A stretch of DNA of 64,000 nucleotides. Origin: Steroidobacteraceae bacterium. Lineage in GTDB: Bacteria > Pseudomonadota > Gammaproteobacteria > Steroidobacterales > Steroidobacteraceae. Within the stretch, counting starts at the first letter, position 1. Each line of letters opens with the position of its first letter. Under the pieces are notes generated by a model. The model was not told the DNA's origin and made no database searches. It saw nothing but the letters and a program-made list of their open reading frames with translations. The position numbers and the translations under genes are program-made. Location of the stretch: the NCBI GenBank assembly GCA_019187495.1, contig JABAQN010000005.1:1-64000 (forward strand), given 5' to 3'. Positions 7,782 to 16,570 of the stretch are shown here, piece after piece.

Positions 7782-8744
7782 ATGGCAAAGAGTCATGCCG
7801 GCGGTTGGCGGAAATTAGAGGCTGGCAGCACTCGATCACGACAGCCGACGTTCAACTTCCTCGAACTGGAAGCTGGCGCGTTGTCACGAGCTCGCGAAAG
7901 GCACTTTTCGATCGAAACTACTACAGCTCGCCGAGGCGAGCATGTGGCATTTCGCTTGATGGAGACGCTGGTTCCGCTACTTCTTCGATCCGGCGTGACC
8001 CCTGCTCAACTTGCGGCAGCTATGCGTGGATTACTCGTCCGACATGTGGCCAGGATTGCGAGATTGCGCAATGGTCGTGTGAACCAATCGCAAATAGCTG
8101 CTGCCACTGACCTGAGCAGAGCGGAAGTTCGCAAGCTTCTGGTTTGCCCCACACCGGCCCTGTTCCGTCACCATCAGCCGCTATCTAAAACCTTGCGGAT
8201 CGCGAGCGCGTGGCGAAGTGACAGACGATATAGCGAACGATCCGGCAGGCCCCGCTTACTCCCGTTTGCGGGACGGGTCAGGAGCTTTACAACGCTAGTG
8301 CGCGAATACGGTGGGGATGTTCCGCCGCGCGCGATGGCAGCTGAAATGGAGCGGCAAGGACTGGTAGGGATACGACAGAAGTCGATCGTACTACTTGAGC
8401 CGAGGCGCAAGCGCGCATTCAAAGTGGGAAATCAAATGAACGGTGTGCTCGAAACGATCGATGCATTCGTCACCGCATTGGTCGATGAAGAGAACAAGGC
8501 GTTCTTTCCTATGGCCCGGTTCATCACCATTCCCGCCGAAGACCAGATCGAGAGAAGTGCCATTCGACGTCGCGTGGAAGAACTTCTCAACTCCACCCAC
8601 GCCACCCTAGCAGCGATGCAGCAGTATCGGATTACGGGATTCAGCGGGAAGCGTCGCAGATCGAAATGCAGTATTCGCGTCGCGCTCGCGATGTCCGAGG
8701 TTGAGCCGAAGCGACGTCCCAAGGGAACGACAACGCGCAAATAG
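7782..8744 (+). CDS. DUF6502-family protein, copy 2
   Basis: About 320 aa from the ATG at 7782; a TTG at 7755 would add nine residues and an internal ATG at 7959 (LMETLVPLL) is also possible, and no start has a clear ribosome-binding site. The conserved family start is LMETLVPLLLRSGVTPAQLAAAM. It is followed by a helix-turn-helix-like NQSQIAAATDLSRAEVRKLL and by SFTTLVREYGGDVPPRAM. The C-terminal VEELLNSTHATLAAMQQYRI is followed by a basic tail (GKRRRSK, PKRRPKG). Pattern and order match the copies at 5338 and 8771. Role unknown; a DNA-binding regulator is the best guess. The 220 bases upstream (7562-7781) hold only a weak hairpin and no gene. Confidence 0.7.
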   Translation: MAKSHAGGWRKLEAGSTRSRQPTFNFLELEAGALSRARERHFSIETTTARRGEHVAFRLMETLVPLLLRSGVTPAQLAAAMRGLLVRHVARIARLRNGRVNQSQIAAATDLSRAEVRKLLVCPTPALFRHHQPLSKTLRIASAWRSDRRYSERSGRPRLLPFAGRVRSFTTLVREYGGDVPPRAMAAEMERQGLVGIRQKSIVLLEPRRKRAFKVGNQMNGVLETIDAFVTALVDEENKAFFPMARFITIPAEDQIERSAIRRRVEELLNSTHATLAAMQQYRITGFSGKRRRSKCSIRVALAMSEVEPKRRPKGTTTRK

Positions 8745-8770
8745 AGCCAGTGATTCTAGGAGATACCCGT

Positions 8771-9550
8771 ATGCCCTCCACAAGTTCTCATGCGAACGCC
8801 TACTTTCACGATATCCTGTATGCGGTTTTCACGGTTCTGCTGCGAGCAGGGGTGTCTGCGAAAAGGATTGCCAACATTTCTGGCGAAGCACTTGAAGCTG
8901 CCCACGCACGAGAATACTCAAAAGCACCCGAGGACCCCCACCTATCCGAAGTGGTCGCCAGCGCATTGCATGCTTGGCATCACAATCGTGATTTCACGGA
9001 CAAATATGGTGAGCCGAAGGCCCTGCACTTTAAGAGCAAAGCACCGTCGCTTGCCAGTCTGATAATGCGAGAGGACAGACGAGCGCGGCCGCTCGACGTC
9101 GTCAACGCAATGAAGCGCCTTCGCCTAATTCGCCGCACTCGTGATCGCCGATACCGGCCGTCCGGGCGTGTTGCAGCTATTCACGCACTAGACCCTGTTC
9201 TCGCGGAGCACGTGTGCCATTCCTTGGGGCGAATGTTGACGACGGTTAGTGCGAATACGGGTTCTTCCCGGACCAACGCACGATTTATTGAGAGGTCTGC
9301 TCAAGTGCAGGATTTGCCTCGCGAGAAATTGCGTGAGTTTCGCGATTTTGCGAACTCGCAAGGTGAGATCTTCATAAGCAGCATTAATGATTGGCTGGAA
9401 GCCAGACGCTCTCGAAACGGTAAGGTGGCGAAGTCTCGAACCACGCGCGCCGGTGTCCACGTTTTTGCGTTCGCAGAGCCGGTGAACGCGTCGCGGAAGG
9501 CGTCTGCTGGCGCTACTTCTTCAACTCATCGCGCAACTCCCGCCGGATGA
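8771..9550 (+). CDS. DUF6502-family protein, copy 3
   Basis: 259 aa. The ATG at 8771 is chosen over a GTG at 8750 because TAGGAGA lies seven bases before it. It carries YFHDILYAVFTVLLRAGVSAKRI, the same opening as the two other copies, then ALHAWHHNRDFTDKYGEP, matching WHTDPQYQGPYGLP in copy 1, SLASLIMREDRRARPLDVV, and the end EIFISSINDWLEARR. It starts 26 bases after copy 2 and is probably cotranscribed. Its last 38 bases overlap the convergent fadD end, and composition turns GC-rich there, so its C-terminal tail may come from fadD sequence. Function unknown. Confidence 0.75.
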   Translation: MPSTSSHANAYFHDILYAVFTVLLRAGVSAKRIANISGEALEAAHAREYSKAPEDPHLSEVVASALHAWHHNRDFTDKYGEPKALHFKSKAPSLASLIMREDRRARPLDVVNAMKRLRLIRRTRDRRYRPSGRVAAIHALDPVLAEHVCHSLGRMLTTVSANTGSSRTNARFIERSAQVQDLPREKLREFRDFANSQGEIFISSINDWLEARRSRNGKVAKSRTTRAGVHVFAFAEPVNASRKASAGATSSTHRATPAG

Positions 9551-11183
9551 TCTTGCCGACATTCGATTTCGGGAGCGACTCGCGGAAGTAGACGTGTTTC
9601 GGAACCTTGTATCCGGTCAATGAGGCGCGCATGAACGAGATCAGCGCCGCCTCCGTGAGTGCCGGGTCTTTGCGCACGACAAAGAGTGCAACCACTTCGC
9701 TCGCGCGCTCGTCCGGCTGCGCAACCGCCGCGGCTTCGAGGACACCCGGGTGCGTCACCGCGACTCCCTCGACTTCATTCGGGTAAACGTTGAAACCGGA
9801 TACGAGGATCATGTCCTTCTTGCGGTCCTCGATGTAGGTGAAACCGGCCTCATCCATGCGCCCCACATCGCCGGTGCGCAGCCAGCCGTCGGGCAGCATG
9901 ACTTCCGCGGTCTCCTCCGGCCGATTCCAGTAGCCCCGCATCACCTGCGGGCCGCGCACGCAGATCTCGCCAATCGTTCCGACCGGTAGCGCGGCGCCCG
10001 CATCGTCGCGTATCGATATCTCGGTCGATGGCACGGGCAGACCGATCGAGCCGTTGAACTTGCCCGCGCCGATGGGATTCATCGTGGCGATCGGCGAGGT
10101 TTCGGTGAGGCCCCATCCCTGGCTCAGCACGCACCCGGTCGCGGCCTGCCACTTCTCGGCCACGGCTGCCTGCACCGCCATGCCGCCGCCGACCGTACCG
10201 AAGAGGTTGCGATGATCCAGCTTCTCGAAGCCGGGTGTGTGCAGCAACGCGTTGAACAAGGTGTTCACGCCCATGAACAGGTTCGGCGGGTACTTGGCCA
10301 GGGTGGCAACGAATCCCTTGAAGTCGCGCGGGTCCATGATCAGGATCCCGCGCGCACCGAGCTCCATGAACATCAGCGCGTTCGCGGTCAACGAAAAGAT
10401 ATGGTACAGCGGCAGCGCAATCACATACGTGGCGTGATCCGGCATCTTCGATCCGAACCAGGCCTTGCCCTGCAGCACGTTCGCGACCATGTTCCGGTGG
10501 GTCAGCGTCGCGCCCTTGGATACGCCGGTCGTGCCGCCGGTATACTGCAGGAAGGCGACGTCTTCCGGTCCGACCGTGACTGGTTGCAGGGCGAGCCGGC
10601 GACCCTCGGCGAGCAAGCGGCCGAAGCCGAGCGCGCCGGGAATTCGCCACCGCGGCACCTTCCTGCGGACGTGCCTCACGACGAGGTCGACGATCATCCC
10701 CTTCACGCCGTCGAGCATCTCGCCCACGGATGTGACGATCACACTTTCGAGTTGCATCCTGGGCAAGGCCTGCGCCACGACATGCGCGAAGTTCTCGAGC
10801 ACCACGATGATCGTCGCGCCGGAATCGTTGATCTGGTGCTCGAGTTCGTGCGGCGTGTAGAGCGGGTTGACGTTGACGACGGTGAGGCCCGCGCGCAGCG
10901 CACCGAACATCGCGACGGGGTATTGCAGCACATTCGGCAGCATGATCGCGATGCGCGTGCCGGGGCGGGCTCCGGCCTTCTGCTGCAGCCACGCCGCGAA
11001 CGCGGCCGATTGCCGGTCGAGCTCGCCGTAGCTCATCGCGCGATCCATCATCACGTACGCATCGCGCCCGGCGTACCGCGCACAATTCTTCTCGACGAAC
11101 TCCTTCAGCGAGCGGTACTGCGTGGGATCGATTTCCGCCGGGACATCTGCCGGATAGGACTTCAACCAGTACTTGTCCAACAT
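9513..11183 (-). CDS. fadD: Long-chain fatty acid-CoA ligase
   Basis: Activates fatty acids to acyl-CoA via acyl-AMP at the inner membrane, for β-oxidation. The 556 aa protein has the AMP-binding P-loop YTGGTTGVSKGATLTH, the A5 motif GWGLTETSP, GWLRTGDVGRMDE and the C-terminal hinge and Lys region DRKKDMILVSGFNVYPNEVE and LPKSNVGKIIRREL. The ATG start has a strong GGAGGAA a few bases upstream. tesA follows on the same strand only after its own gene, so the two are adjacent but fadD is second in the tesA-to-fadD direction of travel reversed; each is likely expressed separately. Family call secure, chain-length preference inferred from similarity. Confidence 0.94.
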   Translation of the reverse strand: MLDKYWLKSYPADVPAEIDPTQYRSLKEFVEKNCARYAGRDAYVMMDRAMSYGELDRQSAAFAAWLQQKAGARPGTRIAIMLPNVLQYPVAMFGALRAGLTVVNVNPLYTPHELEHQINDSGATIIVVLENFAHVVAQALPRMQLESVIVTSVGEMLDGVKGMIVDLVVRHVRRKVPRWRIPGALGFGRLLAEGRRLALQPVTVGPEDVAFLQYTGGTTGVSKGATLTHRNMVANVLQGKAWFGSKMPDHATYVIALPLYHIFSLTANALMFMELGARGILIMDPRDFKGFVATLAKYPPNLFMGVNTLFNALLHTPGFEKLDHRNLFGTVGGGMAVQAAVAEKWQAATGCVLSQGWGLTETSPIATMNPIGAGKFNGSIGLPVPSTEISIRDDAGAALPVGTIGEICVRGPQVMRGYWNRPEETAEVMLPDGWLRTGDVGRMDEAGFTYIEDRKKDMILVSGFNVYPNEVEGVAVTHPGVLEAAAVAQPDERASEVVALFVVRKDPALTEAALISFMRASLTGYKVPKHVYFRESLPKSNVGKIIRRELRDELKK

Positions 11184-11204
11184 TTCCTCCCCGTCTTTCC
11201 CGCC

Positions 11205-11819
11205 CTACAACAGCGGGCGCAGCGCCGGCCAGGCGGTGTCGAGCAGCAGCGGCTGTGCCTCGGCGTTCGGGTGCAGGCCGTCGGCCTGCATCAGGCTCGT
11301 GTCGAGCGCGACCTTCGCCATGAAAAAAGGCACCAGCGGCACCCGGTACTGCGCCGCGAGTTCAGCATACATGCGCGCGAAGGCCTGCGTGTAGCGAGGC
11401 CCGTAATTGGGCGGGATCCTCATGCCGAGCAGCAGCACCTTCGCGCCCGCGTTCTTTCCCGCCTCGATCATGTCGCCGAGGCTCTTGCGCGATACCTCGA
11501 GCGACAGGCCGCGCAGGCCATCGTTGGCGCCGAGTTCGAGCACCAGCACCGACGGGCGATGCAGCTCGAGCGCACGCGGCAGGCGCGCGCTGCCGCCACT
11601 GGTCGTCTCGCCGCTCACGCTGGCATTCACCACGCGGTACCCGTACCCTTTGGCGTCGAGCCGCTTCTGCAGGAGGGCCGTCCAGCCCTCCTCGGCCTTG
11701 AGTCCATAGCCCGCACTGATACTGTCGCCGAACACGAGAATCGTGCGGTCGGCGGCGTGCGTCGCGAGCGGCGCTGCGAGCAGAAAGAGGACAATGAGCG
11801 TTCTTGAGGCCGAAAACAT
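11205..11819 (-). CDS. tesA: Arylesterase / acyl-CoA thioesterase I (GDSL/SGNH)
   Basis: Periplasmic SGNH hydrolase that cleaves esters and thioesters. The 204 aa protein has a signal peptide (LIVLFLLAAPLATHA), block I FGDSISAGYGL with S33, block III GANDGLRG and block V DGLHPN carrying the catalytic Asp and His. The ATG at 11819 is chosen because it places the signal peptide correctly; longer upstream frames are antisense to ybbA. The start overlaps that of the divergent ybbA by 26 bases, the same tesA/ybbA-ybbP layout as E. coli. Confidence 0.93.
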   Translation of the reverse strand: MFSASRTLIVLFLLAAPLATHAADRTILVFGDSISAGYGLKAEEGWTALLQKRLDAKGYGYRVVNASVSGETTSGGSARLPRALELHRPSVLVLELGANDGLRGLSLEVSRKSLGDMIEAGKNAGAKVLLLGMRIPPNYGPRYTQAFARMYAELAAQYRVPLVPFFMAKVALDTSLMQADGLHPNAEAQPLLLDTAWPALRPLL

Positions 11820-12456
11820 CACGAAAGAGGTTACCAGTCCCGAAGGCCCACTGACCATCGTGCGCGACGTGTCGCTCGCGATCGCAGCCGGGGAATCGGT
11901 GGCGATCGTCGGGCCTTCGGGGGCGGGCAAGTCGACACTGCTCGCGTTGCTCGCCGGACTCGACCTGCCGACCGCGGGTCGTGTGCGGCTCGGCGGCACG
12001 GATCTCACGTCGCTCGATGAAGACGGCCGCGCGCGCCTGCGCGCCGAGCGCGTCGGCTTCGTGTTCCAGGCGTTCCACCTGATCCCCGCGCTGACGGCGC
12101 TCGAGAACGTGATGCTGCCGCTCGAGCTCGCCGACCGGCGCGATGCGCACGCGCAGGCGCGGCAGGCACTCGAGCGCGTCGGCCTCGGCGCGCGCACCGG
12201 TCACTATCCGCGCCAGCTCTCGGGCGGCGAGCAGCAGCGGGTTGCCATGGCGCGGGCATTCGTGACGCGCCCGGCGGTGCTCTTCGCCGACGAGCCCACC
12301 GGCAACCTCGATGCGGCGACGGGCGCGCGCGTGTGCGACCTCCTGTTCGAGATGAATCGCGACCTGCAGACGACCGTCGTGCTCGTGACCCACGATCACG
12401 CGCTCGCCGGGCGATGCACGCGGGCGCTGCATATGGACGCGGGGCGCCTCACCTGA
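11794..12456 (+). CDS. ybbA: ABC transporter ATP-binding protein YbbA
   Basis: ATPase of a MacB/LolD-type ABC system. The 220 aa protein has Walker A GPSGAGKST at 40-48, Q-loop FVFQAFHLIP, signature LSGGEQQR, Walker B VLFADEPTGNLD and the H-loop VTHD. It begins inside the divergent tesA coding region, and its stop is eight bases before the permease ybbP, so the two form an operon. It likely acts by mechanotransmission or on hydrophobic substrates, as in the family; the actual substrate is unknown. Confidence 0.93.
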   Translation: MSVLEAENITKEVTSPEGPLTIVRDVSLAIAAGESVAIVGPSGAGKSTLLALLAGLDLPTAGRVRLGGTDLTSLDEDGRARLRAERVGFVFQAFHLIPALTALENVMLPLELADRRDAHAQARQALERVGLGARTGHYPRQLSGGEQQRVAMARAFVTRPAVLFADEPTGNLDAATGARVCDLLFEMNRDLQTTVVLVTHDHALAGRCTRALHMDAGRLT

Positions 12457-12464
12457 GGGCTGCC

Positions 12465-14960
12465 ATGCGCGCACTCGCTCTCGCACTGCGTTCCCTGTCG
12501 CGCGAATGGCGCTCCGGCGAGCTCGGCGTGCTGCTGCTTGCGCTCGCGATCGCCGTGTCGGCGCTGACCGCGGTCGGCTTCGTCGTGAGTCGCGTGAGCG
12601 CGGCGGTCGACCTGCAGGCGAGCGAGGTGCTGGCCGCCGACTTGCGGCTCGAATCGCCATCGCCGCTCTCCACGGACTATCTCGTCGAGGCGCATCGCCG
12701 CGGTCTCCTCACCGCGACGAGCATCGGGACGCTGTCCGTGGTGTTCCATGGCGACGCGTCGCAGTTGACAGTGATCCGCGCGGTGAGCGAAGGGTATCCG
12801 CTGCGCGGCACCGTGCAGGTTGCGACGAGCGCCTTCGGCGTGGCCACCGCCGCCCAGGGTATTCCGCCACCGGGCGAGGTGTGGGCCGAGAGCCGGCTGC
12901 TCGCGATGATCGATGCGAAGGTCGGCGATGCGGTGTCGATCGGCGCGGCGGACTTGCGCGTGAGCCGCGCACTCATTTCCCGGCCCGACCAGGGATCCTC
13001 GTTCACGGAGCTCGCGCCGGCACTCCTGATGAACGTCGCCGATCTCGGCTCGACGCAGCTGATCCAGCCGGGCAGCCGCGCCCGCCATGCGCAGCTCTTT
13101 GCCGGCGGGCGTGATGCCATCGCGGCCTTCAAGGCCTGGCTCGGCGCGCACAAGCAGCGTGGCGAGCGCATCCTCGACATCACCGAATCGAGCCCGCAGG
13201 TGAAGAGCGCGATCGACCGCGCGGGGCGCTTCCTCGGTCTCGCGAGCCTCGTGGCCGTGCTCCTGTGCGCGATCGCCGTCGCGATGGCGGCGCGCCGCTA
13301 CGTGCAGCGCCATCTCGATTCGGTCGCGCTGTTGAAGACGCTCGGTGCGACGCGGGCCTTCACGCTCACCGTGAGCCTCGCACAATTGGGCCTGATCGCG
13401 GTCGCCGCCGCGGCAGTCGGTGCGGCCCTGGGCTATCTCGCGCAAGCCTGGCTCGTGATCGCCCTGCGCGATCTGCTCGCGGTCGGGAATCTGCCAGCGC
13501 CGAACCTCGCGCCGATCGTGCTCGCGGTCATCACCGCCGTCGCCATCCTGGCGGGCTTTGCGCTGCCGCCGCTGCTGCAGCTCGCGCAAGTCCCCGCAAT
13601 CCGGGTGCTGCGCCGGGACGTCGGCCCGCCGCGGCTCGCCGCCTGGCTCGCGTTCTGGCCGGCGGCGATCGCTGTCGTCGGGCTCATCTACTGGGTCGTG
13701 CGCGATCTTGCGCTGCTGTCGGGCTTCGTGGCGGGTCTCGCCGTGTTCCTCGCCGTGCTCGCGCTCGGCGGCTGGCTGCTCGTGCGCCTCGCCGGCGCGC
13801 TCCGCGGTCGCGTCGGCGTTGCGTGGCGCTACGGCATCGCCAATCTCGCGCGGCGGCGCGCCGAGAGCATCGTGCAGGTCGTCGCCTTCGGGCTCGGCAT
13901 CATGGTGTTGCTGCTGCTCGCGCTCGTCCGGCGCGATCTCCTCGAAGACTGGCGCGCGAGCCTGCCGGCCGACGTGCCGAACTTTTTCTTCATCAACATC
14001 CCGCCCGCGGAGCGCACGGCGTTCTTCGATGCGCTGAAAGACGCGGGCGGGGAGGCCACGCGCGCGTTGCCGATGATCCGCGGCAGGATGACCGCGATCA
14101 ACGGCCGTGCGCTCGATGACATCGTCTTCCCGCGCGAGGATGGCGAAGGCTTTGCGAACCGTGAGCAGAACCTCACCTGGTCGACCGAGCCCGGTGCGGA
14201 CAACAAGATCGTCGCGGGCCACTGGTGGCGACCCGGGGATGAAGGGCAGCCGCTCGTTTCGATCGCCACCGAGTATCGCGATTCCGTGGGTCTCGAGCTC
14301 GGCGATCGAATCACGTTCGACGTCGCGGGCGAGGCATTCACGGCAACGGTCGCAAGCATCCGTGAGGTGAAGTGGGACAGCTTCCAGCCGAACTTCTTCC
14401 TGATGTTTCCGCCCGGCCTGCTCGATGCGACGGCCGGCACCTGGATGACGAGCGCCTATTTCGCGCCGGGAGCGCCGCGGCCGATCGCGCAACTCGTGAA
14501 GCGTTTCCCGAGCGTATCGGTGTTCGATCTCGACAATATCCTGGCGCAGGTGCGCGGCGTGATCGACAAGGCGGCGATCGCCGTGCAGAGCGTGTTCATC
14601 TTCACGTTGTTCGCCGGGCTCACGGTGTTGCTCGCCGCCGTGCAGGCGAGCCGCGACGAACGCCGATTCGAGAGCGCGATGCTGCGCACGCTCGGCGCGA
14701 GCGGCGGTACCGTGCGCGCCGGTGTACTGGCGGAGTTCGTCACGCTCGGGCTGCTGGCCGGGCTCCTCGCCGCGGCGGGTGCGAGCGTCGCGGGGTTCCT
14801 CGTCGCGAGGCACGTGCTCGATGTGCACTACAGTTTCGACGCCCGCGTGTGGGCCTGGGGGCTCGCGGCCGGCGCCGTGCTCGTTGCGGGTGGCGGCTGG
14901 CTCGCGACACGCTCGGTCGTGCGGCAATCGCCGTTGCTCACCCTGCGGGGTGGCGCATGA
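12465..14960 (+). CDS. ybbP: ABC transporter permease YbbP (two FtsX domains)
   Basis: Inner-membrane permease of 831 aa paired with YbbA. One N-terminal membrane helix (LGVLLLALAIAVSALTAVGF) precedes a periplasmic domain. A cluster of helices follows near residues 250-450, a second periplasmic region (around FFFINIPPAERTAFFDALK), and three C-terminal helices with SRDERRFESAMLRTLGAS, the FtsX signature. The ATG at 12465 follows the ybbA stop by eight bases; the open frame extends further upstream only as a ybbA shadow. Its stop overlaps the next ATG. Confidence 0.92.
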   Translation: MRALALALRSLSREWRSGELGVLLLALAIAVSALTAVGFVVSRVSAAVDLQASEVLAADLRLESPSPLSTDYLVEAHRRGLLTATSIGTLSVVFHGDASQLTVIRAVSEGYPLRGTVQVATSAFGVATAAQGIPPPGEVWAESRLLAMIDAKVGDAVSIGAADLRVSRALISRPDQGSSFTELAPALLMNVADLGSTQLIQPGSRARHAQLFAGGRDAIAAFKAWLGAHKQRGERILDITESSPQVKSAIDRAGRFLGLASLVAVLLCAIAVAMAARRYVQRHLDSVALLKTLGATRAFTLTVSLAQLGLIAVAAAAVGAALGYLAQAWLVIALRDLLAVGNLPAPNLAPIVLAVITAVAILAGFALPPLLQLAQVPAIRVLRRDVGPPRLAAWLAFWPAAIAVVGLIYWVVRDLALLSGFVAGLAVFLAVLALGGWLLVRLAGALRGRVGVAWRYGIANLARRRAESIVQVVAFGLGIMVLLLLALVRRDLLEDWRASLPADVPNFFFINIPPAERTAFFDALKDAGGEATRALPMIRGRMTAINGRALDDIVFPREDGEGFANREQNLTWSTEPGADNKIVAGHWWRPGDEGQPLVSIATEYRDSVGLELGDRITFDVAGEAFTATVASIREVKWDSFQPNFFLMFPPGLLDATAGTWMTSAYFAPGAPRPIAQLVKRFPSVSVFDLDNILAQVRGVIDKAAIAVQSVFIFTLFAGLTVLLAAVQASRDERRFESAMLRTLGASGGTVRAGVLAEFVTLGLLAGLLAAAGASVAGFLVARHVLDVHYSFDARVWAWGLAAGAVLVAGGGWLATRSVVRQSPLLTLRGGA

Positions 14961-16570
14961 GGCCGCCGCGCAGGCACGCGAAAATGGTCGGCTGGTTCGA
15001 TCCGCGCGTGCTCGTGCAGACCGCGATCCACATGGCTGCCGCCAATGTCTTCGGGCGCCATTCGGATTCGCGGCTCATCGAGGCGCTGGCGAGCCAGCCA
15101 CAGGAGGCCTTCGATTACTCGGGCGGCGAACTGTGGCTCGACTATGTGGCGGACCTTGGCGATGGCTGGAATTCCACGCACGCCATCGCCGAAGCGCTCG
15201 CGCGACCGGATCTCGAAGTGCGCGCAAAGGCGGGCGGGCCCCTGGAGGCGACGCGCAGCGGGCGGGTGCTCATCTTTGGCGGTGACGAGGTCTATCCCTG
15301 GCCGTCGCGCGATGCCTACGCCTGGCGCACCGAATGGCCCTACCAGACCGCGTTCGACGCGCACGGGACCCGCCCTGACCTGTTCGCCGTGCCGGGCAAT
15401 CACGACTGGTTCGACAGTCTCGTCGCGTTCTCCCGCAGCTTCTGCCGGCCGGAGCGCGGCTTCGCGGGCTGCCGCACGCAACAGACGCGCAGCTACTTCG
15501 CGCTGCGGTTGCCGGCGCCCTGGTGGCTCGTCGCGATCGACCTGCAACTCGGCGCCGAGCTCGATGAACCGCAGGTGCAGTACTTTCGGCGGGTGGCGGC
15601 GCAGATGGACCCCGCCGCGCAGGTGGTGCTCTGCGTGCCTGAACCACAGTGGCTGCTCGCCGAGTCCTATCCGCTGCACGAAACCTACGGCGGCGGCGTG
15701 CTGCATGCGCTCGAGCACGAGATCCTGCAGCGGCCCGTGCGCGCCTTCGTGTCGGGCGACTGGCATCACTACCGGCGCCACGAGAATGCCGAGGGTGTGC
15801 AGAAGATCGTCTCGGGCGGCGGCGGCGCATTCCTGCACCCGACCCACGCGCCGCGCACCCGCGACCTGTCGGGCGGCTTCAGGGAGCGGGCCGTGTATCC
15901 CGACCGTGCGATCTCGCGACGCCTCGCATGGCGCAACCTCGCCTTTCCGAAACTGAATCCACGCAGTCTCGTGCTGCCCGCCGTGCTCTATGCGCTCTCG
16001 GCCTGGTTTGCCTCCGCCAGCCTCGGCCCGAGGGATCTCGCGAGCTTCGGCGCCACCGCCGCCGCGAGCCTGGCCGCGGCATTGCGCGACCCGGTCAACG
16101 GGCTGTGGTTGCTCGGCGTGATCGGCGGCTTTGTTTTCTTCACGGACACGCACAAGCGCTGGTATCGCATCATCGGTGGGGTGACCCACGCGGTCGCGCA
16201 CCTCTTCGCCGCGCTCGTGCTCGCGTGGATTGCCGCGCGTTTCACGACGGAATGGCTCGCGCTGCCCTTCGGCAGCGTCCTGCAGCTCCTGCTCGCAGGT
16301 GCACTGACTTTCGTGCTGGGCGGGGTGGTCGGCGGCGTGCTGCTCGGCATCTACCTGCTCGTTTCCGTGCAGGTTTTCGGCCGCCATTCGAACGAGGCGT
16401 TCTCGTCGCTGCGGATCGAGGACTACAAGCAGTGGCTCAGGATGCACTTCGCCGCCGACGGCACGCTCACGCTGTACGCGATCGGCATCGATCGCGTGGC
16501 GCGGCGTTCACCCCGCGATGCGCGGGCGACGGCGCCGCATCTCATCGAGAAAGTCGTGCTTCAGCGCTGA
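14957..16570 (+). CDS. Membrane-anchored metallophosphoesterase
   Basis: 537 aa protein combining a calcineurin-like phosphoesterase with membrane helices. Metal-site motifs are DLGDG (66-70), FGGDEVY (108 on), GNHDWF (147-152) and SGDWHHYRRH, all in the expected order. From about residue 335 several hydrophobic segments follow (LVLPAVLYALSAWFASASL, LWLLGVIGGFVFF, a VLGGVVGGVLLGIYLLVSV region). The ATG overlaps the ybbP stop (ATGA), implying coexpression with ybbAP. It overlaps the convergent gene at its end by 10 bases. Substrate unknown. Confidence 0.85.
   Translation: MRPPRRHAKMVGWFDPRVLVQTAIHMAAANVFGRHSDSRLIEALASQPQEAFDYSGGELWLDYVADLGDGWNSTHAIAEALARPDLEVRAKAGGPLEATRSGRVLIFGGDEVYPWPSRDAYAWRTEWPYQTAFDAHGTRPDLFAVPGNHDWFDSLVAFSRSFCRPERGFAGCRTQQTRSYFALRLPAPWWLVAIDLQLGAELDEPQVQYFRRVAAQMDPAAQVVLCVPEPQWLLAESYPLHETYGGGVLHALEHEILQRPVRAFVSGDWHHYRRHENAEGVQKIVSGGGGAFLHPTHAPRTRDLSGGFRERAVYPDRAISRRLAWRNLAFPKLNPRSLVLPAVLYALSAWFASASLGPRDLASFGATAAASLAAALRDPVNGLWLLGVIGGFVFFTDTHKRWYRIIGGVTHAVAHLFAALVLAWIAARFTTEWLALPFGSVLQLLLAGALTFVLGGVVGGVLLGIYLLVSVQVFGRHSNEAFSSLRIEDYKQWLRMHFAADGTLTLYAIGIDRVARRSPRDARATAPHLIEKVVLQR

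Noticed and set aside
10212-11807. Plus-strand ORF opposite fadD and tesA
   Set aside because: Antisense shadow; both minus-strand genes have full motifs.
12396-14927. Minus-strand ORF opposite ybbP
   Set aside because: Antisense shadow of a recognised permease gene.
14372-14956. Upstream extension of the metallophosphoesterase frame
   Set aside because: It overlaps ybbP on the same strand in another frame; the ATGA overlap start at 14957 is better.
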